A stretch of 5,264 bases of DNA from Globobulimina sp. (lineage: Eukaryota; Foraminifera; Rotaliida): positions 1 through 5,264 of the forward strand of contig PIVH01000653.1 of NCBI GenBank assembly GCA_003354225.1, in the 5' to 3' direction. A program made the translations under genes and the position numbers. Below are positions 5,261 through 5,264 of the stretch, in pieces. Below the pieces are notes generated by a model that ran no database searches, was not told the origin of the DNA, and saw nothing but the letters and a program-made list of their open reading frames with translations. Within the stretch, counting starts at the first letter, position 1. Each line of letters opens with the position of its first letter.

Positions 5261-5264
5261 TTAC

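Larger units (their letters stand above)
4998..5264. other. Region after the GH35 break, no supported gene
   Basis: No frame on either strand gives recognisable protein, and no WL-containing GH35 continuation exists (no TGG followed by a Leu codon on the plus strand). A 30-residue minus-strand frame (5153-5061, starting MTAVQCVSGDG) and a 22-codon plus-strand frame after the TAG are the longest readable stretches noted, and neither is convincing. The stretch holds a short tandem repeat and a cluster of inverted repeats, listed separately. It could be intron, intergenic DNA, or the edge of a repeat element. Confidence 0.5.

Noticed and set aside
1-5264. CRISPR array, integron or prokaryotic operon
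   Set aside because: There are no regularly spaced direct repeats. The gene content is eukaryotic and no Shine-Dalgarno sequences precede the starts.

Overview
The window looks like a compact, AT-rich eukaryotic nuclear locus. The evidence is the gene content: a nuclear-type Mtr4 RNA helicase with a nuclear localisation signal, and a plant/animal/amoeba-type GH35 enzyme with a signal peptide. There are no bacterial ribosome-binding sites. TAA, TGA and TAG each end one of the three main reading frames, which fits the standard code. I cannot name the organism. The 3.5-kb helicase gene is uninterrupted, and gaps between genes are only about 70-100 bp.

Layout. 1-241: 3' flank of the thioesterase gene, holding a possible 39-residue ORF (36-155, minus). 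242-832 (minus): hotdog-fold acyl-CoA thioesterase of the PaaI/THEM4 type. 833-933: 101-bp spacer with two start-stop upstream ORFs. 934-4491 (minus): Mtr4-family exosome helicase, 1185 residues, with an unusual acidic tail after the family's normal end. 4492-4562: 71-bp divergent spacer. 4563-4997 (plus): signal peptide and N-terminal part of a GH35 beta-galactosidase, cut by a TAG just after the conserved GGVP and before any catalytic glutamate. 4998-5264: no convincing gene, but a short tandem repeat and a cluster of inverted CACTGC repeats.

The genes do not form an obvious pathway. They serve nuclear RNA surveillance, lipid/acyl-CoA metabolism and secreted or lysosomal glycan breakdown. 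The point that deserves most attention is the gene boundaries. Each ORF has a 3'-splice-site-like AG 17-60 nt upstream of its ATG, most followed by CAA, and one has a near-textbook branch point. With tandem spacing of about 100 bp or less, this raises the possibility of trans-splicing or leader introns. T-runs before AG are common in AT-rich DNA, so this remains a hypothesis.
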